A DNA stretch of 64,000 nt from SAR116 cluster bacterium AG-426-I14 (GTDB taxonomy: Bacteria > Pseudomonadota > Alphaproteobacteria > Puniceispirillales > Marisalimonadaceae): the NCBI GenBank assembly GCA_003210055.1, contig QCNS01000002.1, forward strand, positions 51,215 through 115,214, in the 5' to 3' direction. This document shows positions 42,288 through 50,669 of this stretch, in pieces; position 1 is the stretch's first letter, and every line of letters begins with the position of its first letter. The notes under the pieces are model-generated. The model did no database searches. It had not been told where the DNA came from and saw only the letters and a list, made by a program, of their open reading frames with translations. The position numbers and the translations under genes are program-made.

Positions 42288-42722
42288 CTACTTTAACATC
42301 TTTAATTCATCTAGCGTTTTTATGATTGCTTCAAATGGCATAATTACGCAAGTATGTCTATTTTTTATTGTCTTAATAGGTAAAAAAACTTCAAGTTCAT
42401 TTGGCATAGAGGATGTTATTTCAGAATTTTCATCATTTAACCAATGACGAAATTCATTTAAGAAATTTATAATAGGTACATGTTTATCTTTGAAAATTTC
42501 TACAACTAACCCCGCCGAGGCCTCACAAAGAGCACATCCTCTGACTTTTGCAGAAATATTTTTGATTGAGCCTTGATCCACGAAAATTTTTACATTCACT
42601 TGGTCGCCGCACATAGGATTTTTTAATTCACAAGATGAATGAAAATCTATAATTTCATTACTTTCTTTATTAAAAGAAGCTAAATTTAAAATTTTTTCAT
42701 GATAGATTGATAAATCAGTCAA
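42288..42722 (-). CDS. NifU/SufU-like iron-sulfur cluster scaffold
   Basis: A 144-residue scaffold protein. The cluster ligands are Cys in NPMCGDQV near residue 38, in KVRGCALCEASAGLVVE near 62-65 and in RHTCVIMPFEA near 126. The family usually has GC[A/S]I-x-x-A; here a second Cys appears three residues later (GCALC). Starts with a TTG at 42722 that overlaps the stop of a 42-residue ORF upstream (TTGA), and is the last gene of the minus-strand mrp-coxG transcript. It may supply clusters to enzymes matured by CoxD/E-like proteins; inference. Confidence 0.82.
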   Translation of the reverse strand: MTDLSIYHEKILNLASFNKESNEIIDFHSSCELKNPMCGDQVNVKIFVDQGSIKNISAKVRGCALCEASAGLVVEIFKDKHVPIINFLNEFRHWLNDENSEITSSMPNELEVFLPIKTIKNRHTCVIMPFEAIIKTLDELKMLK

Positions 42723-42847
42723 TTTTGATTAACCAACAACCAAACAACAGTTCCAATAGAGATAGCATAAAAAAGATAAACAAGAAAATGAGTTGAATTA
42801 TAAACGTTTTCTTCTGGTACACCTTTTGGTAAATTTTTCTTTTTCAT
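42719..42847 (-). CDS. 42-residue single-helix protein coupled to scaffold gene
   Basis: ATG at 42847, preceded by AAGGAA, opens MKKKNLPKGVPEENVYNST and continues through a hydrophobic helix (HFLVYLFYAISIGTVVWLLV) to a stop at 42719-42721. The stop overlaps the TTG start of the scaffold gene (TTGA), which argues for translation coupling. It starts 9 bp after the coxG stop. Family unknown; a basic N-terminus and one C-terminal anchor helix. Confidence 0.65.
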   Translation of the reverse strand: MKKKNLPKGVPEENVYNSTHFLVYLFYAISIGTVVWLLVNQN

Positions 42848-42856
42848 AAATGTTCC

Positions 42857-43312
42857 TTAACTTGCCTTTTTATTATCTTGAACAATTTTTACAAAATTAT
42901 CAAAGAATTTTCCAGCTAAATTTTTAGCAGTAGAATCTATAAGTCTCGATGCAAGTTGAGCTAATTTTCCTCCAATTTGAGCATCTACGTTGTATTTGAG
43001 GATTGTACCTTGATTATCATCTTCCAGAGATACATTTGCCCCACCTTTAGCAAATCCTGCTGCGCCACCTTTACCTTCACCAGAAATTCTATAACTTTCG
43101 TATATAACAATATCAGTTAATTTAACTTCACTATTAAACTTTGCAGAAACAGGGCCAATTTTTAGAGCTACAATTGCTTTGAAATGATTCTTTTCAGTAA
43201 CTTCTAATTCTGTACATCCAGGAATTGACTCCTTTAAAACATCTGGATCATTTAGAGCATTCCATACTGTTTTTCTATCTACTGGTAGATTGTGTTCACC
43301 ATGTATTTTCAT
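42857..43312 (-). CDS. coxG: CoxG-like SRPBCC protein
   Basis: A 151-residue protein of the carbon monoxide dehydrogenase subunit G (SRPBCC/START fold) family. GEHNLPVDRKTVWNALNDPDVL and SIPGCTELEV are the N-terminal hallmarks, GEGKGGAAGFAKGGANVSL the middle loop, and KLAQLASRLIDSTAKNLAGKFFDNF the long C-terminal helix. CoxG recruits CoxDE to the membrane in CO oxidisers. It starts 10 bp after the last mrpD gene and is thus in the Mrp operon. Molybdenum hydroxylase genes are absent from the window. Confidence 0.9.
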   Translation of the reverse strand: MKIHGEHNLPVDRKTVWNALNDPDVLKESIPGCTELEVTEKNHFKAIVALKIGPVSAKFNSEVKLTDIVIYESYRISGEGKGGAAGFAKGGANVSLEDDNQGTILKYNVDAQIGGKLAQLASRLIDSTAKNLAGKFFDNFVKIVQDNKKAS

Positions 43313-43322
43313 AAATTAATCC

Positions 43323-45023
43323 CTAAAATTTAGAAAATTGTAAAATTATTAAAATTAATAAAACAATACCAAAGACCTGGACGACTATTAATGTATCAAA
43401 ACCTGCCTCACGATCAAAAACTCTATTTTTATACATAAGATTGTCAATAAATTTTTGAGTATTTTGAAAAATTTTTGTAAAAAAAATATTAAATTGTGAA
43501 TTTAGGTTTTTAAAACCTATGATAACATTTTCTAAAACTCCTGGGATCATTTTACGATAGAACCAGTCACTATTTAAAACGGTAGAGTTTAATTCAGGAG
43601 GATAAATTTTGAAATGCCATAAACAGATAAAAGCAAATGCAGCAAATGTAAGTAATTGCATCTGAGATAAAACGTGACTAAAATCATAAGGTTGGTAACT
43701 TACATCATAAGGTAAAATTTGATAAAACAAACTTGGAAATACACCTATGGCTACGCATAAGATTGAGCTTATAATCATTGCAACAATCATATTAATAGGC
43801 GCCTCTTTAGGTTTTAAACCTGAGTTATGTGCAAAGAAAGCAAAAAAAGGTATTTTTATACCTGAATGGTGAAGTACTCCAGCGGATGCAAACAGTAGCA
43901 TAAAGTATATAAATGTTAAACCTTCATAACCAAGAGATGACATAATTAATGACTTGGCTACGAACCCACTAAATATTGGAAAGGCGGATATCGAAACAGC
44001 GCCGATAATTGAACAAACTGCGGTAATAGGCATATAATTGAATAAACCGCCAAGCTCAGATGCTTTACATGTACCAACTCGATATAAGACAGCACCCATG
44101 CTCATAAATAATAAACCTTTGTAGATAATATGCGCAAAAGCATGTGCCACGGCTCCATTTAGAGCAAGTTCAGTTCCAATTCCAACTGCAACTACCATAA
44201 ATCCTAGTTGGTTGTTTAAACTATAGGTTAAAACTCTTCTTAAATCATTTTCAATTACTGCAAAAAATATTGGAAAGAAAGTCATCAATGCACCAATATA
44301 AATTAAGATATCTACTCCAGCAAAAGATCTGGCTAATGCATATATAGCTAACTTTGTAGTAAAAGATGAAAGAGCAACAGTACCTACTTCGCTAGCCTCT
44401 GGATAAGTGTCTTGTAGCCATCCATTTAAAAAAGGAAAAGCAGCTTTAATACCAAATGCCAAGAAAATAAGTAAACCTGAAGTTTCATCAATTGACATTT
44501 TTCCAAAATTTGCATGATCATTGGAATATAAGAAGATTATTGCCCCTGCTAACAAGAGCATGCCCGAACCTACTTGTATAACAATATATCTGAAAGCTGC
44601 TCTAAATGACCTTGAGTTATTTCCACCTAAAATCAGAAAAACAGAAGTAAAAGCAGTTGCTTCCCACCAAACAAAAAGTGTAAAGAGATCACCTGCATGT
44701 AAAGCGGCAATAGCTGCACCAGCATAACTTGTTATAGCTACATTTTCTTTCCAATCTATTTTATGACTTCCATAAATAATAGTAATAAATGCAGCAATAT
44801 GAAAAACAATTGCAAATGGAAAACTTAAATTATCGGAATGATAAATTATAAAATCATAATCTAACAAATTTATAGTTAAATGAGTTCCAAATCCATTCAT
44901 AAGAGATAATGCAGACAAGAAAACAAGAAAAATCATGTAAATTTGCCTTGTTAAATGAGGCAAGAAGGGGATTAAAAAAGCCCCTAAAAACATTATTAAA
45001 CCAGGAGGAAAAGTATTAATCAT
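43323..45023 (-). CDS. mrpD: Mrp antiporter D-like subunit, third copy
   Basis: A proton-translocating antiporter subunit of about 566 residues with roughly 14 helices. LFTLFVWWEATAFTSVFLI near residue 115, WLQDTYPEASEVGTVALSSFTTKLAIYALARS near 205 and LTYSLNNQLGFMVVAVGIG near 265 carry the conserved Lys and Glu of the D/Nqo13-like group. The GAGG six bases upstream favours the ATG at 45023; an ATG at 45035 is in frame. It overlaps the 75-residue gene by 8 bp. A C-terminal extension past about residue 490 (ending QVFGIVLLILIILQFSKF) distinguishes it from the other two D subunits. Confidence 0.88.
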   Translation of the reverse strand: MINTFPPGLIMFLGAFLIPFLPHLTRQIYMIFLVFLSALSLMNGFGTHLTINLLDYDFIIYHSDNLSFPFAIVFHIAAFITIIYGSHKIDWKENVAITSYAGAAIAALHAGDLFTLFVWWEATAFTSVFLILGGNNSRSFRAAFRYIVIQVGSGMLLLAGAIIFLYSNDHANFGKMSIDETSGLLIFLAFGIKAAFPFLNGWLQDTYPEASEVGTVALSSFTTKLAIYALARSFAGVDILIYIGALMTFFPIFFAVIENDLRRVLTYSLNNQLGFMVVAVGIGTELALNGAVAHAFAHIIYKGLLFMSMGAVLYRVGTCKASELGGLFNYMPITAVCSIIGAVSISAFPIFSGFVAKSLIMSSLGYEGLTFIYFMLLFASAGVLHHSGIKIPFFAFFAHNSGLKPKEAPINMIVAMIISSILCVAIGVFPSLFYQILPYDVSYQPYDFSHVLSQMQLLTFAAFAFICLWHFKIYPPELNSTVLNSDWFYRKMIPGVLENVIIGFKNLNSQFNIFFTKIFQNTQKFIDNLMYKNRVFDREAGFDTLIVVQVFGIVLLILIILQFSKF

Positions 45024-45243
45024 AATAATCCTCATCTCTCATAAAAATAGACCTTAATGCAACGCCAACTTTAAAAATAATAATACAGGAAATATAACCA
45101 AAAAGAGCTGGGAAAAATAAAAATTCTTCAATTTTAAATTCTCCATGTCTATGACCTACAAACTCAAGAATTAGAAGAATTATACATATTAGTAAAACTA
45201 TAGAATTTATTTTACCAAAATTTTTAATTAATTTAATAGTCAT
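45016..45243 (-). CDS. Small two-helix Mrp-operon protein
   Basis: A 75-residue membrane protein with two hydrophobic helices (INSIVLLICIILLILEFV and FFPALFGYISCIIIFKVGVAL) and an acidic tail MRDEDYYD. It overlaps the start of the third D gene by 8 bp and the end of the second by 4 bp, so is inside the operon. No family recognised; it is likely a structural subunit of this antiporter. Confidence 0.7.
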   Translation of the reverse strand: MTIKLIKNFGKINSIVLLICIILLILEFVGHRHGEFKIEEFLFFPALFGYISCIIIFKVGVALRSIFMRDEDYYD

Positions 45244-46697
45244 TTTCCAATTCCTACAATTAGATTTGTTATTTCTTTTAATGGTTCAATATATACAAAA
45301 AGTATAATGGTAAGTAATGCCGCAAAAAAAGTTGGATAAGTTGTTAATGGATGTTTAGTGACTTGAACATTACTTTTTTTCTCAAGAAAAAAAGCTTTAG
45401 CAGGAACCTCCAACAAATAATAAACATTTAGCAATGTTGATATACAAAGAACAGCAATAATAAATAAATATTGTTTTTCTACTGAGCCGAGCATTAAATA
45501 AAATTTACTCCATGAACCTCCCATGGGAGGAACACCAATAATTGACAAAGAACCAATGAAGAAAGCTAAAAAAGTTAAAGGCATTGATTTACCTAAACCA
45601 TTTAAGTCTGATATTTTTGATAAATGCGTTGCAACATAAATTGCTCCTGCAGCAAAAAAAAGAGTTATTTTACCTACAGCATGCATTACGATATGCATTG
45701 CCGCTCCCTGGACAGCAATATTTGTTGCAATTGCACCACCTAAAACTATGTAAGACAATTGACTAATTGTAGAATAAGCCAATCTAGCTTTTAGGTCATC
45801 TTTTGATATAGCTATACAACTTGATAAAAGCAAAGTGATACTTGATACCCATATTAACCATACTGATGCATTTGTTTCAGTTAAAAAATCTATACCAAAA
45901 ACATATGTTATAACAACTAACATAGAAAAAACACCTGCTTTTACAACGGCAACTGCATGAAGCAGAGCTGAAACAGGTGTTGGCGCAACCATAGCAGCGG
46001 GTAACCATTTATGAAAAGGCATCAAAGCCGCTTTACCTATACCAAAAGCAAACAAAGCTAGTAAAAAAGGAGCGTATTCCATAGAGATATACCCTTTTAG
46101 TAAACCGCCTTCAGTAAAATCTAAGTTTCCAGTAAGAACCCACACTATGACTATTGCAGGTAGCAAAAAGATTATTGATGTACCTACCAAAATACCCATG
46201 TACAATCTTCCTGCTTTTCTTGCTTCATTGTTTTGCTTATGTGCCACCAGAGGGTATGTAGAGAAAGTTAACACTTCATAAAATATAAATAATGTTAGAA
46301 GGTTTCCAGAGTAAGCAATACAAATTGCTGCAAAAATAGCTATTGAATAAAAAGTAAAAAACCTAGTTTGATTTTTTTCTTTATTACCTCTCATATAACC
46401 AATTGTATAAATTGAGGCTAAAATCCATAACCCTGAAGCAACTAATCCAAATATTACACCCAGGCCATTAATGTTAAAGGAAATTGATAAACTTTCACTA
46501 ATTTGAAAAAAAACAAATCCTAGTTCTTCTCCATCTAAAAACAATGAAGCTATTTTAATAGAACAATAAAATGATATTAAACCCCCAATTGGTCCTAAAA
46601 TATCTCTAAAATTTGGAGTCTTATTTAAAAAAGGTGTTAAAAAGAATGCCAACAATGGTGTTAAAATACATAGGTAAATATAAAATTCATTAGACAT
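45240..46697 (-). CDS. mrpD: Mrp antiporter D-like subunit, second copy
   Basis: A 485-residue protein, about 14 helices, of the MrpD/NuoN/M-like antiporter family. LLTLFIFYEVLTFSTYPLVAHKQN near residue 126 and MPFHKWLPAAMVAPTPVSALLHAVAVVKAG near 226 hold the conserved proton-path Lys and His. AYSTISQLSYIVLGG near 310 is another conserved D-type stretch. The gene overlaps its neighbours by 1-4 bp. Exchanges cations for protons together with the other subunits. Confidence 0.9.
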   Translation of the reverse strand: MSNEFYIYLCILTPLLAFFLTPFLNKTPNFRDILGPIGGLISFYCSIKIASLFLDGEELGFVFFQISESLSISFNINGLGVIFGLVASGLWILASIYTIGYMRGNKEKNQTRFFTFYSIAIFAAICIAYSGNLLTLFIFYEVLTFSTYPLVAHKQNNEARKAGRLYMGILVGTSIIFLLPAIVIVWVLTGNLDFTEGGLLKGYISMEYAPFLLALFAFGIGKAALMPFHKWLPAAMVAPTPVSALLHAVAVVKAGVFSMLVVITYVFGIDFLTETNASVWLIWVSSITLLLSSCIAISKDDLKARLAYSTISQLSYIVLGGAIATNIAVQGAAMHIVMHAVGKITLFFAAGAIYVATHLSKISDLNGLGKSMPLTFLAFFIGSLSIIGVPPMGGSWSKFYLMLGSVEKQYLFIIAVLCISTLLNVYYLLEVPAKAFFLEKKSNVQVTKHPLTTYPTFFAALLTIILFVYIEPLKEITNLIVGIGK

Positions 46698-48193
46698 TAT
46701 TTAATACCATTCAATAGTGCTTCAGCAGCATTATAACTGCTATTTATAATTAGCCCTGCATCTATCCCAAAATAAATATTTAAAAAAGTAATAATTAATA
46801 AAGGTATATAGATTTCTGGAAGTTCTTTTATTTTTAATTTATTATTTTTGTCAACGTCATACCACAATCCTTCTATTAATTTCCATATATATACCAATGA
46901 CAACGCAGAACTTAACAATATTAAAAATGGCAGCCAAATTCCCTCGCTCATGTAAGCTGCTTTTATTAAGTACAATTTCGATATAAAACCTACTGTAAGA
47001 GGTAACCCTGCTAAACTAAGTGCACAAATAATAAAAGCAAAAAAAGTTATTGGCATTTGTCTTCCTATACCTGAGATTGATGTAGCATCAATTCTTTTGA
47101 AAGTGTAAAAACTCATAGCTACAACTGACATAAAAAGTCCTGCTTTAATGAGGGCATGATTGATTAAATGTATAAAACTTGAGGCGATACCTGCTTTTGT
47201 TACGAGTGAAATTCCCAAAATTATATACCCTATTTGTGCAACAGAGGAATGAGCTAAAAGTTTTTTGGTATCTTTTTCAAATATGGCCATAACTGTGCCA
47301 GCAAACATGGCACAAATAGAAAGAAACAATAATATATATCTTAAACTTTCAAATGAGTAAATATCATAGCTTGTCCCAAAAATAGTGAAGGAAATTCTAG
47401 CTAGAATATAAATTGCTACTTTTGTAGCTGTTGCCGCTAAAAGAATAGAAACAGGCGAGGGAGCATAAGCATATGCATTAGGTAGCCAAATGTGCAAAGG
47501 GAAAATAGCCGCCTTTACCATGATCCCTAGTATCATAAAAGTAAATGCCACAATAACAGATTTATTAAGTCCCAATTCAGGAATTTTTTGTGAAAGATCA
47601 CTCATATTAAGTGTTCCACTTACACCGTATAATAAGCCGACCCCAATGACATAAAAGGTTGCTCCAATAGCTCCTAAAATTAAATAGTTGTATCCTGCTA
47701 CTAGAGCCTTTTTATCAACTTTTGAACCCATTGCTACAAGTGCTACTGCAGATAATGATGAAATTTCAAGAAAAACAAATAAATTAAATGCATCAGCTGT
47801 TGTCACTAACCCCATTAACCCAGCTATTGTTAATAACCATAAGCTATAAGTTTTAGAGATTAAATTATTATAAACCTCTGAAGTAAAAAAGTTGTGTGCA
47901 AAAGATGATGCCAAGCAACTTATGACTGCGATGATGAATATTGGAATTATGCTTACTTTATCTACAATATATTCAATACCAAGAGGTGGTGGCCAATTTC
48001 CTAGATGGTAAGATATAAGGTTTTTTTCAGATACTTCAATTCCTAAAAGAATAGAAAAAAATAATGTTAATAATGAAGCTAAATTTGTTAAAAACCAAGA
48101 GTGTCTCTGATTTGGTAAGACAGCAACAATTAACGAGAACATTAATGGTGTAATCACAATGAGAATTGGTAAATTTTTTATGATTAAGTCCAT
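46697..48193 (-). CDS. mrpD: Mrp antiporter subunit D, first copy
   Basis: A 498-residue, roughly 14-helix antiporter subunit. AFNLFVFLEISSLSAVALVA near residue 134 with the conserved Glu, FPLHIWLPNAYAYAPSPVSILLAATATKVAIY near 230 with Lys residues, and LLAHSSVAQIGYIILG near 311. It is the first of three D-like genes, following MrpC by 2 bp. Sodium/proton exchange for pH and sodium homeostasis. Confidence 0.92.
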   Translation of the reverse strand: MDLIIKNLPILIVITPLMFSLIVAVLPNQRHSWFLTNLASLLTLFFSILLGIEVSEKNLISYHLGNWPPPLGIEYIVDKVSIIPIFIIAVISCLASSFAHNFFTSEVYNNLISKTYSLWLLTIAGLMGLVTTADAFNLFVFLEISSLSAVALVAMGSKVDKKALVAGYNYLILGAIGATFYVIGVGLLYGVSGTLNMSDLSQKIPELGLNKSVIVAFTFMILGIMVKAAIFPLHIWLPNAYAYAPSPVSILLAATATKVAIYILARISFTIFGTSYDIYSFESLRYILLFLSICAMFAGTVMAIFEKDTKKLLAHSSVAQIGYIILGISLVTKAGIASSFIHLINHALIKAGLFMSVVAMSFYTFKRIDATSISGIGRQMPITFFAFIICALSLAGLPLTVGFISKLYLIKAAYMSEGIWLPFLILLSSALSLVYIWKLIEGLWYDVDKNNKLKIKELPEIYIPLLIITFLNIYFGIDAGLIINSSYNAAEALLNGIK

Positions 48194-48195
48194 AA

Positions 48196-48591
48196 TTACT
48201 TATTCTTTTTTTCTGAAAATTTTTCATGATAATCTACAAGATCTACTGCAGAAATTTCATCTTCATTAATGCTACCGTATGCTTTGTTAATTCTTACAAT
48301 TAGAGCTAAACCAAGTGCTGTTGTCGCTACACCAACAACAATTGCTGTAAGTATTAAAACATGAGGTAGTGGGTTTGAATATATTTCTTCGCTATTATTT
48401 GTTATAATTGGAGCAGTACCACCTGCAATTTTACCAAAAGTTATATAAAGCAAAAAAACTGATGTTTGAAAAATCGCAAGACCAACGACTTTTTTTAATA
48501 AGCTTTTTTTTGAAATAACAATATATAATCCTATCATCATTAAAGTGAAAACAATCCAATAATTCCAAACACCAAAAATTTCGTTAATCAT
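48196..48591 (-). CDS. mrpC: Mrp antiporter subunit C
   Basis: A 131-residue, three-helix protein of the MnhC/NuoK type. KVVGLAIFQTSVFLLYITFG holds the conserved second helix, ILTAIVVGVATTALGLALIVRI the third with the hallmark acidic-free pattern of the family. A TTG at 48606 is in frame, but GGAAG lies a good distance before the ATG at 48591, giving MINEIFGVWNYW, the usual MrpC start. Overlaps mrpB by 8 bp. Confidence 0.92.
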   Translation of the reverse strand: MINEIFGVWNYWIVFTLMMIGLYIVISKKSLLKKVVGLAIFQTSVFLLYITFGKIAGGTAPIITNNSEEIYSNPLPHVLILTAIVVGVATTALGLALIVRINKAYGSINEDEISAVDLVDYHEKFSEKKNK

Positions 48592-49015
48592 TTTTATTAC
48601 TTCCAAATTTAAAATTTGCGAATGAATAGAACAAACATATCATTACATTACATACTGTTAAACCTACACCAAACTCAACTAATAAAATTCCTATGTGTTG
48701 ACCAGATTGTTTGGTAGATCCAAGAAGATCATAACTTAAGTAGGGCTCACCCAAAATCAAACCAACTATGCCAACAAAACCATATAAAAAAGCGCCTAAC
48801 ACTAGTAGAAAAAAGTTTAATTTCGTTGGCATTATTATCTTACATTTGTCAACACCAAAAACCATTGCATATAATATGAAAGCAGCTGCAACTATAACGC
48901 CTGCTTGAAAGCCTCCACCAGGTCCAAAGTCACCATGAAATTGAACATATAACCCAAAAAGGATAATTGGTGTAAACAGAACTTTTGTACAAACTTTTAA
49001 AATTAAATTGTTCAT
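48584..49015 (-). CDS. mrpB: Mrp antiporter subunit B (MnhB domain)
   Basis: A 143-residue four-helix MnhB-domain protein. LYVQFHGDFGPGGGFQAGVIVAAAFIL near residue 22 is the family signature, with YGFVGIVGLILGEPY and GILLVEFGVGLTVCNVMI following. It begins directly after the DUF4040 gene stop (no gap) and overlaps mrpC. Confidence 0.93.
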   Translation of the reverse strand: MNNLILKVCTKVLFTPIILFGLYVQFHGDFGPGGGFQAGVIVAAAFILYAMVFGVDKCKIIMPTKLNFFLLVLGAFLYGFVGIVGLILGEPYLSYDLLGSTKQSGQHIGILLVEFGVGLTVCNVMICLFYSFANFKFGSNKND

Positions 49016-49594
49016 TTATTTTTTACTAATCTCATTTTTTACTGATTTATTAGTTTCTTTTGAAGTTCTATTATATAATAGAATAAATACAGCTAATCCT
49101 GCTGTATAGATTACTATAGTTTCTCCAAAAGTATCATACCCTCTATAACTAGCTAAAATCGCAGTAACTACATTTGGAATACCAATGTGATTTTTTGATC
49201 CTTCAATAAAATCACTCACCAAATGCTGGTGAACTGGATTATTTTCATTTCCTACCATCGGCAAATCATAGCTAGCCCAAATTAATAACCCACCAATTAA
49301 AAGACATATAGAAAGTGCAAAAATATCATTTTTGTTAAAGCTTTCTTGAACCTCTTCTTTTGGAAGAAAGCTCAAAGCTGCTAAAAACAAAATTGTGGAT
49401 ATACCTGCACCAACAGAGGCTTCCGTAAATGCAACATCAACAGCATCTAAGCTTACAAACATTAATGCTGCTACCAAAGAATAAGTTCCAGCTAATAATA
49501 TAGTAAAAATTACTTTCCTTGTGTTTACTATAAACAAAGCTATTACTAACATAAAACTTACAAGAAAAGCATTTATTATTATTTCAGTGATCAT
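49016..49594 (-). CDS. DUF4040/MrpA C-terminal-type subunit
   Basis: A 192-residue membrane protein that corresponds to the MrpA C-terminal (DUF4040 plus MbhE-like) part. YSLVAALMFVSLDAVDVAFTEASVGAGISTILFLAAL near residue 38 holds the conserved Glu, and a second MrpA/B-type segment NVVTAILASYRGYDTFGETIVIYTAGLAVFILL ends it. In classical Mrp this is fused to MrpA; here it is separate and replaces it. Overlaps mnhG by 4 bp. Confidence 0.88.
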   Translation of the reverse strand: MITEIIINAFLVSFMLVIALFIVNTRKVIFTILLAGTYSLVAALMFVSLDAVDVAFTEASVGAGISTILFLAALSFLPKEEVQESFNKNDIFALSICLLIGGLLIWASYDLPMVGNENNPVHQHLVSDFIEGSKNHIGIPNVVTAILASYRGYDTFGETIVIYTAGLAVFILLYNRTSKETNKSVKNEISKK

Positions 49595-49914
49595 AAGGTT
49601 TTTCCTTTATTATTAGTAATTGGTTTTAAACCTTTTTTTCTAGCAAGATTTGCAGTCACATGACCAGTAATAGGACTGGTAAAAAAAATAAAGATACCAA
49701 TAAAAATTAATTTAGCAGTGATTAGGGAAATTCCACTTTGCAAGCACATACCTAATATTATGAAAGCTGTTCCAGCAGTATCAATCATTCCTGAAGCATG
49801 AATTCTCGAAAATACATCTGGTAGTCTTAGTATTCCAATTGAACCTATGAGTATAAATAAAATTCCTAAAATAAGAGAAGCAATGGAAGAATAATTAATT
49901 ATGGAATCAATCAT
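49591..49914 (-). CDS. mrpG: Mrp antiporter subunit G
   Basis: A 107-residue three-helix MnhG. GSIGILRLPDVFSRIHASGMIDTAGTAFIILG near residue 25 is the family signature, and TSPITGHVTANLARKKG near the end is conserved. It abuts mrpF upstream without gap and overlaps the DUF4040 gene by 4 bp. Confidence 0.93.
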   Translation of the reverse strand: MIDSIINYSSIASLILGILFILIGSIGILRLPDVFSRIHASGMIDTAGTAFIILGMCLQSGISLITAKLIFIGIFIFFTSPITGHVTANLARKKGLKPITNNKGKTL

Positions 49915-50178
49915 TTATTTATCTCCCAATTTACCTTTATCAAATAGCTTTAAAACAGCAACTGTACCAATAAAGTTAATGAGTGCATAAACTATCGAAA
50001 TATCAATAAATTCTGGTCTTCCCATGTAAAAGCCATGAATTGATATTGCTAAAACTACGATTGTTCCTATGCTATTTGCAGCTAAAATTCTGTCATAAGT
50101 TGTTTTACCAGCAATTAATCTAATCAAAATCAACAAAAAGCAAACTGAAATTGAAAATAAAATAGCTAAGAACATCAT
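49915..50178 (-). CDS. mrpF: Mrp antiporter subunit F
   Basis: An 87-residue three-helix MnhF/PhaF. RLIAGKTTYDRILAANSIGTIVVLAI and FIDISIVYALINFIGTVAVLK are family-specific. ATG-ATG start overlaps the mrpE stop by 4 bp; AAGGT precedes. Confidence 0.93.
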   Translation of the reverse strand: MMFLAILFSISVCFLLILIRLIAGKTTYDRILAANSIGTIVVLAISIHGFYMGRPEFIDISIVYALINFIGTVAVLKLFDKGKLGDK

Positions 50179-50651
50179 TTACCTTTTTCCAGCCAACTGA
50201 CCATTTTATCCATCTGAGAACTTCTAACATCGTCACCAAAACTTTTTGTCAAGGCATGAACTTCAAAAACATTTTCATTTATTTGAGTGGTGACGGTTCC
50301 AGGTGTGAGTGTTATTGAATTTGCATAAGTAACTTTTCCTTCGTTAGAAGCTTGAGAGCTTTTTACAGTGAATAATTCTGGATCTTCAGTTTTAAATAAA
50401 ATAACCTTGGCAGTTTCAATATTAGATATTAAAATTTCTTTTATCAGCCACAATGTATACTGGAGTAGTCTTGGGAAAAAGTACAATGGTAACATTTCGT
50501 TGTCTAAAATATTGGCTTTTATAGTTAAGTAAACACATAAAGCACAAGAAATTATTCCTAAAGAAGTAATTAAAATTGAATAATGTCCTGACATTAAGAG
50601 CCAAAATCCAAGTAATAAAAAAAATAATATTATACTTTTAAAGTTAATCAT
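50175..50651 (-). CDS. mrpE: Mrp antiporter subunit E
   Basis: A 158-residue MnhE. Two N-terminal helices, then FPRLLQYTLWLIKEILISNIETAKVIL and SITLTPGTVTTQINENVFEVHALT, the diagnostic MrpE segments. It is the first gene of the Mrp operon; only 18 bp separate it from the thiY-like gene upstream on the same strand, so it may also be read from the TPP-riboswitch promoter. Confidence 0.93.
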   Translation of the reverse strand: MINFKSIILFFLLLGFWLLMSGHYSILITSLGIISCALCVYLTIKANILDNEMLPLYFFPRLLQYTLWLIKEILISNIETAKVILFKTEDPELFTVKSSQASNEGKVTYANSITLTPGTVTTQINENVFEVHALTKSFGDDVRSSQMDKMVSWLEKGK

Positions 50652-50669
50652 AATTATAAAAATATATAA

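Noticed and set aside
43323..50651. Membrane-bound hydrogenase or complex I
   Set aside because: No hydrogenase large or small subunit, no NuoB/D/I-like gene is present; E, F, G and MnhB subunits mark it as Mrp.
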